DNA of 64,000 nucleotides from MnTg04 sp964568075 (GCA_964568075.1 CAZMOM010000009.1:1-64000), one strand, 5' to 3'; positions 1-9,085 are shown, counted from the stretch's first letter. Numbers and translations are program-made. The notes: a model not told the origin generated them from the sequence alone.

Positions 1-730
<730 letters not shown>

Positions 731-847
731 AAAGGTTCTACTAGAACTGTCGAAAGATCCAAGCCAATTACATCTGACTTGGGTCACTCCCGACAGAATT
801 GCATCCGCAAATCTGACGCGAGCGCCCACACAAGTTATCTGATTCTG

Positions 848-860
848 TTGTTAAAGAACG
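848..860 (-). promoter_or_regulatory. rRNA antitermination BoxA in the 16S leader
   Basis: The minus strand reads CGTTCTTTAACAA, one base away from the E. coli rrn BoxA TGCTCTTTAACAA apart from its first base. It lies about 120 nt upstream of the mature 16S end and downstream of both promoters. BoxA is known to recruit NusB/NusE so that untranslated rRNA resists Rho termination. Confidence 0.8.
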
Positions 861-890
861 ACCCGGCGGCATTGTCCGGGCAGACCGTTA

Positions 891-918
891 ATTATACATG
901 ACACCCCGGGGCGGTCAA
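891..918 (-). promoter_or_regulatory. rrn promoter, proximal (P2)
   Basis: On the minus strand TTGACC (918-913) and a perfect TATAAT (896-891) are separated by 16 nt. Sequence upstream of the -35 is A/T-rich (TAAATTA), like an UP element. The predicted start is near 884, giving a leader of roughly 150 nt that contains BoxA before the 16S gene. Confidence 0.8.
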
Positions 919-987
919 TAATTTACCGGCCACCCTGCATCATGTAATCGGTTGATTTGCCGGAGCCTCAGCTCCGTCGAGGGCGGC

Positions 988-1015
988 ATTATAAGGGCAA
1001 CACTGGCCACGTCAA
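988..1015 (-). promoter_or_regulatory. rrn promoter, distal (P1)
   Basis: On the minus strand TTGACG (1015-1010) and TATAAT (993-988) are again separated by 16 nt. This is the same architecture as the proximal promoter about 97 bp downstream, giving the tandem P1-P2 pattern familiar from rRNA operons. The gene-free stretch 731-1241 is accounted for by these promoters, the leader and a short GGAGC/GCTCC hairpin at 963-976. I see no protein gene in it. Confidence 0.75.
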
Positions 1016-1220
1016 CCCATTTTTCGTTCTGTCGTTCCCAGGTTTCTCAGGGTCTTCCTGCAAACCTCGTTAGACGGCCGCCGGTAAACGCAGCGGCATC
1101 GATTTTTATCGGTTTACCTTGGAATTTGATCCGCAGGGGAATGCTTGGATCCGTGCTTGCCCGAGCACTATTGGCGCCAGGTTAGCCGGTCGATCGCCCG
1201 GCGGGAATTCGAAAAAGCGA

Positions 1221-1236
1221 AAAAGGGGACAGACCC
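1221..1236. repeat. Short GGGGACAGACCC motif downstream of the MarR-GNAT gene
   Basis: AAAAGGGGACAGACCC sits just past the stop codon of the MarR-GNAT gene. From memory, A-rich tracts followed by GGGGACAGACCCC recur between genes in many proteobacteria, often near REP-associated (Y1) transposases. On the minus strand it reads GGGTCTGTCCCC followed by a T-run, so it could also be a weak terminator. No second clear copy lies in this window, so the repeat status is unproven. Confidence 0.3.
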
Positions 1237-1241
1237 TGTTA

Positions 1242-2222
1242 TTAATGCCGCCGCGACGATTGGGCCCCGGCCTCTCCCTTGTACACCATGTAAATATCGC
1301 TGCGCCGGTACGGGGAACGCCCGGGCCTCGGTTGATGGACGAATCCAGCGGACTCATACAAACCGATCGCCGGAACCAATCTGCTGTTTGACTCCAGGTG
1401 CAGGTGCGTGCCGCCCAGCTGGTGATATCTCAATATCGACTCCTGTAACAGACGTCTGCCGATTCCAAGGCCCTGGCTTTTGGCGGTAACTGCCATCTTG
1501 CTGATTTCGAAAGCGCCTCTTCGATGATTGATCAGGGCGCAAGTGCCAACGATTTCCCCCATATAGCGAGCGTAAAAAATCGCCCCGCCAGGATCGAGGA
1601 TGTTCTTCTCCGGATCGGACAGGGCCTGTTGATCGGCTTCCTCGACGTAAAAATACTTCTGCAGCCATTCCGTATTCAGCTCGAGGAACGCAGATTTATA
1701 CTGCGGTTCGTAGTCAAGGATCTCAACGGTATCGCCCTTGGATTTTTTCGCCACCTGGCGAACATCAGCGACAAAATCGTTTGCGGCCAGCACCGACTCG
1801 AAGCTTCTCAGCGCAGCCAGTAAATCATGTTGTGTTGCCGAAATGTATTGACTCAAAACCTGGACGATCGCCCCCCAGACAGGTTGCAGATCACGAATGG
1901 CCTGCTGACCGGCAGCGGTCAACGACAGTCGTCGCTGACGGCGATCGTCGTCAGCTACACTGTGTTTGAGATAGCCTTTTTTCTCAAGACGCTTGCTGAG
2001 CTGACTGACCGCCGAGTGACTCTGTCCGATGCGTACGGCAATCTCCGTCACCGACAGTGTCTCGTCCGCCAGTACGTGCAGAACGGGAAACGATGCGGCA
2101 TGAATATCCAGACCGTTGTCTTTATAAACAGCGTCGACGACGCCATACAGCTGATCGGTAATCCTGCGCAGCAGGGAACCCAAAGTCAGCTCGTCAAGTT
2201 TGTCCAGGATCGGAACTGCCAT
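1242..2222 (-). CDS. MarR-type regulator fused to a GNAT N-acetyltransferase
   Basis: A 326-residue protein with two domains. Residues ~1-150 form a MarR-type winged helix, with the recognition segment near 60-95 (QSHSAVSQLSKRLEKKGYLK) and the wing DDRRQRRLSLTAAG. Residues ~165-320 form a GNAT acetyltransferase with the acetyl-CoA loop SQGLGIGRRLLQESI and the following ESNSRLVPAIGLYESAGF segment. The fusion is a known combination; ligand and target are unknown. The start ATG at 2222 has a poor ribosome binding site, but the MarR domain begins directly after it. It is transcribed towards the rRNA operon and away from tyrS, with about 80 bp between them. It could sense and acetylate the same small molecule, which is inference. 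Confidence 0.85.
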   Translation of the reverse strand: MAVPILDKLDELTLGSLLRRITDQLYGVVDAVYKDNGLDIHAASFPVLHVLADETLSVTEIAVRIGQSHSAVSQLSKRLEKKGYLKHSVADDDRRQRRLSLTAAGQQAIRDLQPVWGAIVQVLSQYISATQHDLLAALRSFESVLAANDFVADVRQVAKKSKGDTVEILDYEPQYKSAFLELNTEWLQKYFYVEEADQQALSDPEKNILDPGGAIFYARYMGEIVGTCALINHRRGAFEISKMAVTAKSQGLGIGRRLLQESILRYHQLGGTHLHLESNSRLVPAIGLYESAGFVHQPRPGRSPYRRSDIYMVYKGEAGAQSSRRH

Positions 2223-2301
2223 TGAAGGATTATCTCACGGTATTTACGTTACTACTAACATAAATAGCCGCACCTGGCGATCGATGTTGTTTCAACCCAC
2301 T

Positions 2302-3504
2302 TCAGGATTTCAGGTTGACCCTGGCAAACTTGCGCCGGCCGACCTGGATGACGTAGGTGGCGCCTGCCTTTAAGGCCAGATCACGGTCGGCGACCTTCGC
2401 GCCGTCCACTTTCACCGCGCCCTGTCGAATCATGCGGAATCCTTCCGAGTTGCTGGAGGTCAGTCCGGCGCCGCGCAAAACGTTGGCGATACCTAATTCA
2501 CCATTCTCGGTGGCGAGTTCCATTTCGTTCATCTGGTCCGGTATTTTGCCCTCGGCGAACCTGGCGATAAAGTCATCCCGTGCCTTTTTGGCTGCTGCGC
2601 TATCGTGAAACCGTTCTATGATTTCCATGGCCAGTTCGAACTTGATGTCGCGAGGATTTTTCCCATCGTCGACCGCTTTCTTCAGACCTTGTATATCGGC
2701 AGAACTGCGAAAACTCAGCAATTCAAAATAACGCCACATCAGCTCATCGGACACAGACATCAGTTTGCCGAACATGTCTTCCGGACTATCGGTAATGCCG
2801 ACATAGTTTCCCAGCGATTTCGACATCTTTTGCACGCCATCCAGACCTTCAAGCAATGGCATGATGACGATGATCTGCGGCGGCTGGCCGAATGCTTGCT
2901 GGAGCTGCCGCCCAACCAGGAGATTGAATTTTTGGTCTGTCCCGCCGAGTTCTACATCGGCCTTCATCGCAACTGAGTCATAGCCCTGGACCAGGGGGTA
3001 AAGGAACTCATGTATCGAGATGGCATGACCTTCCTTGTATCGTTTTCTGAAATCGTCCCGTTCCAGCATTCTAGCAACGGTATGCTTGCCAGCCAACTGA
3101 ACCAAGTCAGCGGCGCTCATTTTTCCCATCCATTCCGAGTTGAACATGATGCTGGTTGTCTCTGGATCAAGGATCTTGAAGATCTGATCCTGATAAGTTC
3201 TCGCATTCTCCTCAATTTCGTCCCTGCTCAAGGCCGGCCGCGTCGAGTTTTTCCCCGATGGATCGCCGATCATCCCGGTAAAATCTCCGATGAGGAAAAC
3301 AACTTCATGGCCGAGCAGCTGAAACTGGCGCATTTTGTTGATCAGGACGGTATGACCGATATGCAGATCCGGCGCAGTCGGGTCAAAACCAGCCTTTACC
3401 CGCAATTTGCCCCCCGCCTGCAGGCGCTTCTTGAGCTCCTCCTCGACAATGATCTCGTCAGCACCACGTCGAATGAGTTCCATTTGTTCTTTGACTGTTG
3501 GCAT
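2302..3504 (-). CDS. tyrS: Tyrosyl-tRNA synthetase
   Basis: Charges tRNA-Tyr with tyrosine in the cytoplasm. The 400-residue protein has the class I signatures HIGH at 48-51 and KMSKS at 226-230, the tyrosine-pocket stretch around GYDSVAMKADVELGGTDQKFN, and a C-terminal S4 RNA-binding domain (from ~335: EGFRMIRQGAVKVDGAKV). It belongs to the TyrRS subgroup common in Pseudomonas and Haemophilus. I chose the ATG at 3504 rather than an upstream in-frame start at 3558: homologues begin at this point, and a strong -10 box sits between the two starts, so the longer form would not be transcribed from it. It lies beside the 16S gene and divergent from an M23 peptidase, an order also recalled from Pseudomonas. 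Confidence 0.96.
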   Translation of the reverse strand: MPTVKEQMELIRRGADEIIVEEELKKRLQAGGKLRVKAGFDPTAPDLHIGHTVLINKMRQFQLLGHEVVFLIGDFTGMIGDPSGKNSTRPALSRDEIEENARTYQDQIFKILDPETTSIMFNSEWMGKMSAADLVQLAGKHTVARMLERDDFRKRYKEGHAISIHEFLYPLVQGYDSVAMKADVELGGTDQKFNLLVGRQLQQAFGQPPQIIVIMPLLEGLDGVQKMSKSLGNYVGITDSPEDMFGKLMSVSDELMWRYFELLSFRSSADIQGLKKAVDDGKNPRDIKFELAMEIIERFHDSAAAKKARDDFIARFAEGKIPDQMNEMELATENGELGIANVLRGAGLTSSNSEGFRMIRQGAVKVDGAKVADRDLALKAGATYVIQVGRRKFARVNLKS

Positions 3505-3510
3505 TGGCCG

Positions 3511-3538
3511 ATTATAGAGCCCGGTAGACAGAGTTGCA
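3511..3538 (-). promoter_or_regulatory. tyrS promoter, apparently leaderless
   Basis: A perfect TATAAT lies at 3516-3511 on the minus strand, only 6 nt before the tyrS ATG, with a poor -35 (TGCAAC or GTGCAA, 16-17 nt upstream). Transcription would start at or within a base or two of the A of the start codon, giving an mRNA without a 5' leader. No Shine-Dalgarno sequence precedes the ATG, which fits. Confidence 0.5.
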
Positions 3539-3628
3539 CCGCTTGTTGTTCCCCGCACTCATCAGGCATCGCACGAGCCGCATTTCCCACCATAATCAGC
3601 ATTTGACGCTCCGGATAAGTCCCGCTAG

Positions 3629-3646
3629 TGTTAGCCGCAGCTAACA
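3629..3646. repeat. Perfect inverted repeat between tyrS and the M23 peptidase gene
   Basis: TGTTAGC and GCTAACA are separated by CGCA, so both strands can form a 7-bp stem with a 4-nt loop. It ends 13 nt before the GTG start of the peptidase, just upstream of its GGGG ribosome binding site. It may be an operator or a leader hairpin. There is no T-run, so it is not a typical terminator. Confidence 0.4.
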
Positions 3647-3659
3647 TCTGGGGCCACCT

Positions 3660-5102
3660 GTGCACCGAGTAGCCAGCCAGCTAAGGCACGACTACAAATT
3701 TGTCTCACCCAAGTCAGGCAAATCACTGAAGCTCCTTTGGTTCGCCGCGGGTCTTTCGCTGTCTGTGGGGGTCACATTGATGCTGCTGCCACCATCCGAG
3801 ACCGGATCGACCACCATTCACCAGCCGCTGGCCGACGGAATTATGACCCTGTCCAAAGACCAGATGCTGACCCTGCCGGTCGCGCTGCCCGGTGTCGGGA
3901 TTCCGGAGAAAAGCGGTATCTTTGGAGACTCTGCAGATGGGCTGGTATCGATGATGCCGGCCGCTGGGGATGACGACAGTTATAGTGAAGATATTGCCGG
4001 TGACAAAGTCATGCTGACTGTCAGGAGCGGCGATACCCTGGACGGTTTGTTTGGACGCAACAAGTTAAGCCGCGCTGATCTGATGAATATTCTGAAAATC
4101 CCCGAAGCCAGTTCTGCATTACGCAATATCATGCCCGGCGATCAGATCGAAGTCGTTCATACCAATGGCACGCTTCAGAGTCTTCGACGCCGAGTTAACG
4201 AAACCACGACAATCGAACTGCTGCGTCACGGAGACGCTTTCGATCTCCAGACCATCGCACACCCCACAGAAAGGAGAATGGCGTACCGCCATGGAGAAAT
4301 TGATAACTCCCTTTTTGAAGCGGGCAAGCAGGCGAATGTTTCTGACAAGGTGATAATGAATCTGGCCGGCATATTTGCCTGGGACGTCGATTTTGTTCTC
4401 GACATACGCGCCGGCGACCGATTCATCGTTATCTATGAGCAGCTTTGGCAGGATGGCGAGCTGTTGCGGGATGCAGATATTCTCGCCGCGGAGTTCATAA
4501 ACAATGGCGATTCGTACCGCGCCCTAAGGTACACCGACGAAAAGGGGAGATCGGATTATTTCACGCCCGATGGCCATTCGGTCAGAAAAGCGTTCATCAG
4601 GGCGCCGGTTGATTTCTCGCGAGTCAGTTCGAGTTTCAACCCGCGGCGCAAACACCCGATCTTAAAAGTGGTCCGTCCCCATCGCGGTGTGGACTACTCG
4701 GCGCCAATCGGCACACCGATCAAAGCAGCTGGTGACGGCAGGGTCATTCACAGGGGCAGGAAAGGTGGCTACGGAAACGCTGTGATTTTGCAACACGGCG
4801 GAAATATAACGACGCTATATGCACATATGTCACGATTCGCAAAAAATGTTCGCTACGGAAGCCGGGTAAGACAAGGCCAGGTTATCGGCTACGTAGGCAA
4901 TACCGGCCTGGTTACGGCGGCGCACCTGCATTATGAATATCGCCTGAATGGTGTTCACCGGAATCCACGAACCGTGTCACTCCCCAAGGTCGAGCCCATC
5001 GCTGCCGACCAGCGTGAGTTATTTTTTCAGCAAACTGGTGGCCTGCTCGCGCAACTCGATACGGTAAAACGCTCTCAGGTCGCAATCACGGCCACCCGCT
5101 GA
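3660..5102 (+). CDS. M23-family murein endopeptidase (MepM/OapA-like)
   Basis: Predicted to cut peptide cross-links in peptidoglycan during cell-wall growth. The 480-residue protein has an N-terminal membrane anchor or signal (~22-42), an OapA/LysM-like wall-binding region (~118-165, VRSGDTLDGLF), and a C-terminal LytM/M23 domain (~335-440). The zinc and catalytic motifs are intact: HRGVDYSAPIGTP (H and D ligands) and HLHYEYR (HxH). The start is GTG at 3660, 6 nt after GGGG. Eight bases separate it from anmK, so murein cleavage and recycling genes are probably co-transcribed. It matches the M23 gene beside tyrS and anmK in Pseudomonas. The degree of wall specificity cannot be read from sequence. 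Confidence 0.9.
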   Translation: MHRVASQLRHDYKFVSPKSGKSLKLLWFAAGLSLSVGVTLMLLPPSETGSTTIHQPLADGIMTLSKDQMLTLPVALPGVGIPEKSGIFGDSADGLVSMMPAAGDDDSYSEDIAGDKVMLTVRSGDTLDGLFGRNKLSRADLMNILKIPEASSALRNIMPGDQIEVVHTNGTLQSLRRRVNETTTIELLRHGDAFDLQTIAHPTERRMAYRHGEIDNSLFEAGKQANVSDKVIMNLAGIFAWDVDFVLDIRAGDRFIVIYEQLWQDGELLRDADILAAEFINNGDSYRALRYTDEKGRSDYFTPDGHSVRKAFIRAPVDFSRVSSSFNPRRKHPILKVVRPHRGVDYSAPIGTPIKAAGDGRVIHRGRKGGYGNAVILQHGGNITTLYAHMSRFAKNVRYGSRVRQGQVIGYVGNTGLVTAAHLHYEYRLNGVHRNPRTVSLPKVEPIAADQRELFFQQTGGLLAQLDTVKRSQVAITATR

Positions 5103-5110
5103 GACCGATA

Positions 5111-6220
5111 ATGTCGGATCATTATATTGGGTTGATGTCCGGCACCAGTCTCGATGCTGTGGACGCGGCTTTGCTTTGTTTCGATGATGATAAAGCCAAT
5201 TTATTGCATGCCATTGCGTTTCCTTTGCCGCCGGTGGCGCGGCAAGAGCTGCTGCTGCAGTTTTCCTCACCCGAAACGTCTGATCTGAGGGTGCTGGGCC
5301 GGCTGGACAGACAAATCGGAGAGTGTTTTGCGGAAGCGGCCGGCGAGTTGCTGCGCAGCGCGGGAATCAGCGCGACATCCATCGAGGCGATCGGCAGCCA
5401 CGGGCAGACTCTATGGCACCAGTCCGGCAAAGAGGGATTTACCTGGCAAATCGGCGACCCAAATATTATTGCCGCGAAAACCGGCATTACCACGGTCGCT
5501 GATTTCAGACGCATGGATATGGCGCTTGGCGGTCAGGGTGCGCCATTGACGCCGGCATTTCACCGGGCTGTATTTTCAAGCTCCCGGGAATCCCGCGTCA
5601 TCGTCAATATTGGCGGTATATCCAATCTGACGATTTTACCGGCAGACGGGGAGACGACCGGCTTCGACGCTGGGCCGGGCAATGTGTTGATGGATGCGTG
5701 GTCCGAGCGCTGTAATGAGGAGCAGTTCGATCGCGATGGCGAATGGGCGGCCACCGGGCAGGTTATTCCCGGCTTGCTGGAAATAATGCTCGGTCACGAT
5801 TTTTTCCGCTTATCGCCGCCAAAAAGTACCGGGCGCGAGGATTTCAATCTCACCTGGGTGACCAGCCTGATAACGAAGCTTGAGTTGGCGCCCCGGCTGC
5901 AAGATGTACAGGCGACGCTGGCCGAACTGACGGCGGTCAGCATCTGTGACGTGGTTCGGGCATACGCCCCGGACGGTACTCACTTGTTCGTTTGTGGCGG
6001 TGGCAGTCACAACCGGTATTTAATGAAGAGACTACAGACGCTGCTGACGGGAAGACACGTAGAAACCACAGCACAATGCGGTCTGGACCCTGATTGGGTT
6101 GAAGCGGCCGCATTCGCCTGGCTGGCCAGAGAAACCCTGGCCAGCCGGCCCGTCGATCTGACCCGGATCACCGGCGCCCAAAAACCCGCCGTTCTTGGCG
6201 GTATTTACACCGGTGAATAA
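5111..6220 (+). CDS. anmK: Anhydro-N-acetylmuramic acid kinase
   Basis: Converts anhydroMurNAc from recycled cell wall into MurNAc-6-phosphate in the cytoplasm using ATP. The 369-residue length is normal for the family. Signature segments are all present: GLMSGTSLDAVDAALL at the N-terminus, GSHGQTLWHQ, the catalytic-region DFRRMDMALGGQGAPL, NIGGISNLT, DAGPGNVLMDAW, and a C-terminal nucleotide-binding GGGSHN. It follows the M23 endopeptidase by 8 bp in the same direction, and ampD, another recycling enzyme, is also in the window (29127-29684). Confidence 0.96.
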   Translation: MSDHYIGLMSGTSLDAVDAALLCFDDDKANLLHAIAFPLPPVARQELLLQFSSPETSDLRVLGRLDRQIGECFAEAAGELLRSAGISATSIEAIGSHGQTLWHQSGKEGFTWQIGDPNIIAAKTGITTVADFRRMDMALGGQGAPLTPAFHRAVFSSSRESRVIVNIGGISNLTILPADGETTGFDAGPGNVLMDAWSERCNEEQFDRDGEWAATGQVIPGLLEIMLGHDFFRLSPPKSTGREDFNLTWVTSLITKLELAPRLQDVQATLAELTAVSICDVVRAYAPDGTHLFVCGGGSHNRYLMKRLQTLLTGRHVETTAQCGLDPDWVEAAAFAWLARETLASRPVDLTRITGAQKPAVLGGIYTGE

Positions 6221-6235
6221 TGAATGCTTTGCTAT

Positions 6236-6577
6236 TCAGACGGAAAAAGATGAGCCGCAACCACACGTGGTGCTGGCAGTCGGGTTTCTGATGACAAACT
6301 GAGCGCCCTGAAGATCTTCCTGGTAATCGATCTCGGCGCCAAGCAGATACTGGATGCTCAGCGGATCGACGAGCAAAGTAACGCCACAATTTTCGATCTT
6401 GGTGTCGCCGTCTTCCTCTGCTTCATCGAATGTGAAACCATACTGGAACCCGGAACAGCCACCGCCAGCTACATATACTCGAAGCTTGAGATTGGGGTTT
6501 TCTTCTTCACGAATTAACTCTCCTACCTTCAAGGCGGCCGAGTCCGTGAATATCATTGCGGGACTTTCTGTTGCCAT
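6236..6577 (-). CDS. erpA: Iron-sulfur cluster insertion protein ErpA (A-type carrier)
   Basis: Delivers Fe-S clusters to apo-proteins. The 113-residue protein carries the three A-type carrier cysteines: one in GGGCSGFQYGF and two in the C-terminal TTCGCGSSF. An upstream ATG at 6625 would add 16 residues, but the start at 6577 has AGGA just upstream and gives the standard length. It converges with anmK, 15 bp apart, as in Pseudomonas. It is probably read together with the bactofilin gene upstream (49 bp). Confidence 0.95.
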   Translation of the reverse strand: MATESPAMIFTDSAALKVGELIREEENPNLKLRVYVAGGGCSGFQYGFTFDEAEEDGDTKIENCGVTLLVDPLSIQYLLGAEIDYQEDLQGAQFVIRNPTASTTCGCGSSFSV

Positions 6578-6626
6578 CTTCCTACTCTCGTACTTACCGG
6601 TTCGAATATAAGTCTCAACCAACAAA

Positions 6627-7058
6627 TCAGGAGGCGTCTGTGGCCTCTGCGGCGTCTGTGACGTCCGTAGTCTTTTTCTGGTGCGCCAGTAACGGTGTCG
6701 TCGTCCCAGGTTTGTGGATTAACTTGCCATTAACTTCGGCCCCAATCGACATCTCGATCAGATTGTAATAAACGTTGCCGTTAACCCGCGCGTTGGGCCC
6801 CAGAACAATCCGGTTCCGAGCCACGACGTCACCCTTGATCGTTCCATTGAGCATTATTTCAGGCGCGTTGACCGTTCCCTCGATAATACCCCGCTCACTG
6901 ACGCTGACAATAGAAAACGACTCGGTAACGGCCCTGACGTCACCTTTGACATAACCATCGACATGAAACCCGCCGCCAAAGCGAATATCCCCGTCAATTC
7001 GACTGTTGCAACCGACCAGCGTGTCTATTGAAGTCTTTTTCTTTTTACTGCCAAACAT
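6627..7058 (-). CDS. Bactofilin (polymer-forming cytoskeletal protein)
   Basis: A 143-residue DUF583/bactofilin-type protein. A short basic N-terminus (MFGSKKKK) leads into a repetitive beta-helix core in which glycine and hydrophobic residues recur about every 6 residues (GDIRFGGGFHVDGYVKGD, then ERGIIEGTVNAPEIMLNG and GDVVARNRIVLGPNARVNG). The C-terminal tail is Thr/Ala-rich. Bactofilins form membrane-attached filaments that often place wall enzymes, and an M23 endopeptidase lies in this cluster (3660-5102). The start ATG at 7058 has GGGGA upstream; an earlier in-frame start would overlap the neighbour and lacks a site. Confidence 0.9.
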   Translation of the reverse strand: MFGSKKKKTSIDTLVGCNSRIDGDIRFGGGFHVDGYVKGDVRAVTESFSIVSVSERGIIEGTVNAPEIMLNGTIKGDVVARNRIVLGPNARVNGNVYYNLIEMSIGAEVNGKLIHKPGTTTPLLAHQKKTTDVTDAAEATDAS

Positions 7059-7095
7059 CTTGTTCCCCGGCTGTTTCCCGCAGCCTGTAAAAGTA

Positions 7096-7821
7096 TTAAC
7101 TGGATTGCGGCTGCCAGTCAAAGGATTCACGCACAGCTCCGGACGATCGCCGACTGGGGATCACCTCTATGTTGATGCGTTCAGCGACAAACCCGTCCGG
7201 CAAAACCAGCTCGCGCTCAAATTCCTGGAAATATCTGAATGAAAAACTTATCGCCTGGTTATCGCTGTTCGCAGGACTGAGTTGAGACATTTCCAGGCTC
7301 AGTGCCTCACCATCTATTACGCCGTCCACACTAATTCGAACTTTGCCGGAAACCACGCGACCATGATTAACCGCTTGCATTAATACCAGGTTCACTCGAA
7401 AATATTTTTCGTCGGTCAGAGACTCCAGGACCATTTCCTTTATCTGCAAGCCTTCGACCTGCGACTCCGGCGCCATAATTCCGCGATAAAAGCTCAGATC
7501 CTTTTGTTGATCTGCAAGCTTCTTCTGCAAATCAAGCAATTTCTCTTCGACCTGCTTATACGCTCCCTGGTCTATATTCCGTGACGCTTCCTGGACCGCA
7601 AGCTGCTGACGAAGACCATCGGAAAGCGCCGTCAGCTCCTCAATTTGCTGCCGTTGGTTTTGTTGTTTCTCAACAGTCTCGAGAAGATTGAATCCTGCCT
7701 GCATGCGCCCGTATTCGAAACTCAACCACAAGGCTCCAATCAGTAATAACACCCCCAGGGCCCAGCTGAAACCTGACCGGACGGGTGAATGACTTTTAAC
7801 AATCAGGCGTGATCTGCTCAT
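7096..7821 (-). CDS. Membrane-anchored coiled-coil protein (DUF6776-like)
   Basis: A 241-residue protein of unknown function. A single membrane segment (~17-38, ALGVLLLIGALWLSFEYG) is followed by a long coiled coil rich in Gln/Glu/Leu (~45-120), then a compact C-terminal domain. This layout and its position next to a bactofilin match proteins annotated DUF6776 in Pseudomonas-like genomes (recalled, not searched). The start at 7821 is chosen because GGAG lies 9 nt upstream; ATG at 7830 touches that site. It ends 37 bp before the bactofilin start, and the two are probably co-transcribed. A structural partner for the bactofilin filament is a reasonable guess. Confidence 0.75.
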   Translation of the reverse strand: MSRSRLIVKSHSPVRSGFSWALGVLLLIGALWLSFEYGRMQAGFNLLETVEKQQNQRQQIEELTALSDGLRQQLAVQEASRNIDQGAYKQVEEKLLDLQKKLADQQKDLSFYRGIMAPESQVEGLQIKEMVLESLTDEKYFRVNLVLMQAVNHGRVVSGKVRISVDGVIDGEALSLEMSQLSPANSDNQAISFSFRYFQEFERELVLPDGFVAERINIEVIPSRRSSGAVRESFDWQPQSS

Positions 7822-7949
7822 CGCAGACATCTCCAATCAATGCCGATATTAGCTGTGGGCGCCGCGACAATAAGGTATTTACCCTTTTTGCTCAAGGGAA
7901 CGCTCACAGTACAATATCCTGTCGATCGGAAACACGGTGAGGTTCTGAC

Positions 7950-8366
7950 ATGATCTGGGTCAAAGCGATGCATGTTATTTTCATGGTCACGTGGTTTGCC
8001 GGCCTTTTCTACCAGGCAAGATTGTATATCTATCATCTCCAGACCACGGATGAAGACAGCCACCAGCGATTCATCGTCATGGAAAGACGGCTGTTCATCA
8101 TCATGACTATTGGCGGTGTTCTGACCTTCTTTTTCGGCTTCTGGGCGATCGCTCTGCAACCTTTGTATCTCGACATGCTGTGGGTTCAGGTCAAGCTGGC
8201 GCTGGTTGCCGGACTGGTTCTGTACCAGGCTTATCTCTGGAAAATTCACCGGGACCTGGCCCGGAAAAAATGCAAACACAGCGATCCCTGGCTGCGTGTT
8301 TTTAATGAAGTACCAACGATCGGTCTGATCCTGATCATTATTCTGGCGGTGGTTCGTCCCTTTTAA
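7950..8366 (+). CDS. hemJ: Protoporphyrinogen IX oxidase HemJ
   Basis: Oxidises protoporphyrinogen IX to protoporphyrin IX late in haem synthesis, in the inner membrane. The 138-residue protein has four predicted membrane helices and the family pattern MIWVKAMHVIFMVTWFAGLF, with the conserved histidine at residue 8 and a conserved lysine-rich second half (VQVKLALVAGLVLYQ). GAGG precedes the ATG. It is a single gene divergent from the coiled-coil protein and overlaps the 3' end of rppH by 29 bp on the other strand. Confidence 0.93.
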   Translation: MIWVKAMHVIFMVTWFAGLFYQARLYIYHLQTTDEDSHQRFIVMERRLFIIMTIGGVLTFFFGFWAIALQPLYLDMLWVQVKLALVAGLVLYQAYLWKIHRDLARKKCKHSDPWLRVFNEVPTIGLILIIILAVVRPF

Positions 8367-8895
8367 CGCCAACCGGGGCCGCATCCAGCCATTTTGGTTC
8401 CCGAGGCAATAATTCCGGACCCAAATACTGCCCGAGTTCCCTCAGGGCCTGAGCGTATACCTTGCGTTTAAAAAAAATAACTTCACGAACAGGGTGCCAG
8501 TAATCCACCCATCGCCATCGATCAAATTCAGGCTTACCCGTGGAATCAAAACGTAGTCTTGTTTCGTCGCTGGTAAGACGCAGGAGAAACCAGCGTTGTT
8601 TCTGACCGACACATAATGGCAGGCTGTTGCTACGCTGATATTTTTTTGGCAGATGATAGCGCAACCAGTCTTTCGTACTTCCCAGGACATCGACATCCGT
8701 TTGGGCGAGGCCAATTTCTTCATGCAATTCACGATACATTGCGGCCTCAGCGGTCTCCCCCTGCGCGATCCCGCCTTGCGGAAACTGCCAGCCACGCTGG
8801 CATGCACGTCCGCCGAGAAAAACCTGGCCGTCGCCGCGACTGAGAACAATACCGACGTTGGCCCGGAATCCTTCCGAATCTATATGGTCCCGCAT
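8338..8895 (-). CDS. rppH: RNA pyrophosphohydrolase RppH
   Basis: Removes pyrophosphate from the 5' end of triphosphorylated mRNA and so triggers decay. The Nudix box is intact: GGIAQGETAEAAMYRELHEE followed by IG, and the RppH-specific GWQFPQ precedes it. Other family segments are LRYHLPKKYQR and KPEFDRWRWVDYW. Start ATG at 8895 gives 185 residues and an N-terminus like the E. coli enzyme (RANVGIV). The reading frame extends further upstream, but without similarity. The last codons overlap hemJ tail-to-tail. Confidence 0.94.
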   Translation of the reverse strand: MRDHIDSEGFRANVGIVLSRGDGQVFLGGRACQRGWQFPQGGIAQGETAEAAMYRELHEEIGLAQTDVDVLGSTKDWLRYHLPKKYQRSNSLPLCVGQKQRWFLLRLTSDETRLRFDSTGKPEFDRWRWVDYWHPVREVIFFKRKVYAQALRELGQYLGPELLPREPKWLDAAPVGVKRDEPPPE

Positions 8896-9085
8896 GTTTC
8901 GAGCTAAAAAGCCACCAATAAAGACACTGACTCGATTGTTCCACATGGCTGCGCTCAGAACCAGAACAACAGACACACCCCGGGAAAAGCGGCTTGTCCG
9001 CGTGCGGCGCCTTGTTTACCCTTAACTGCCTGATCATCAGCCGACTCAGCGCTTCACAATCTGACCAGGCCCGGAGATTGAGTAC

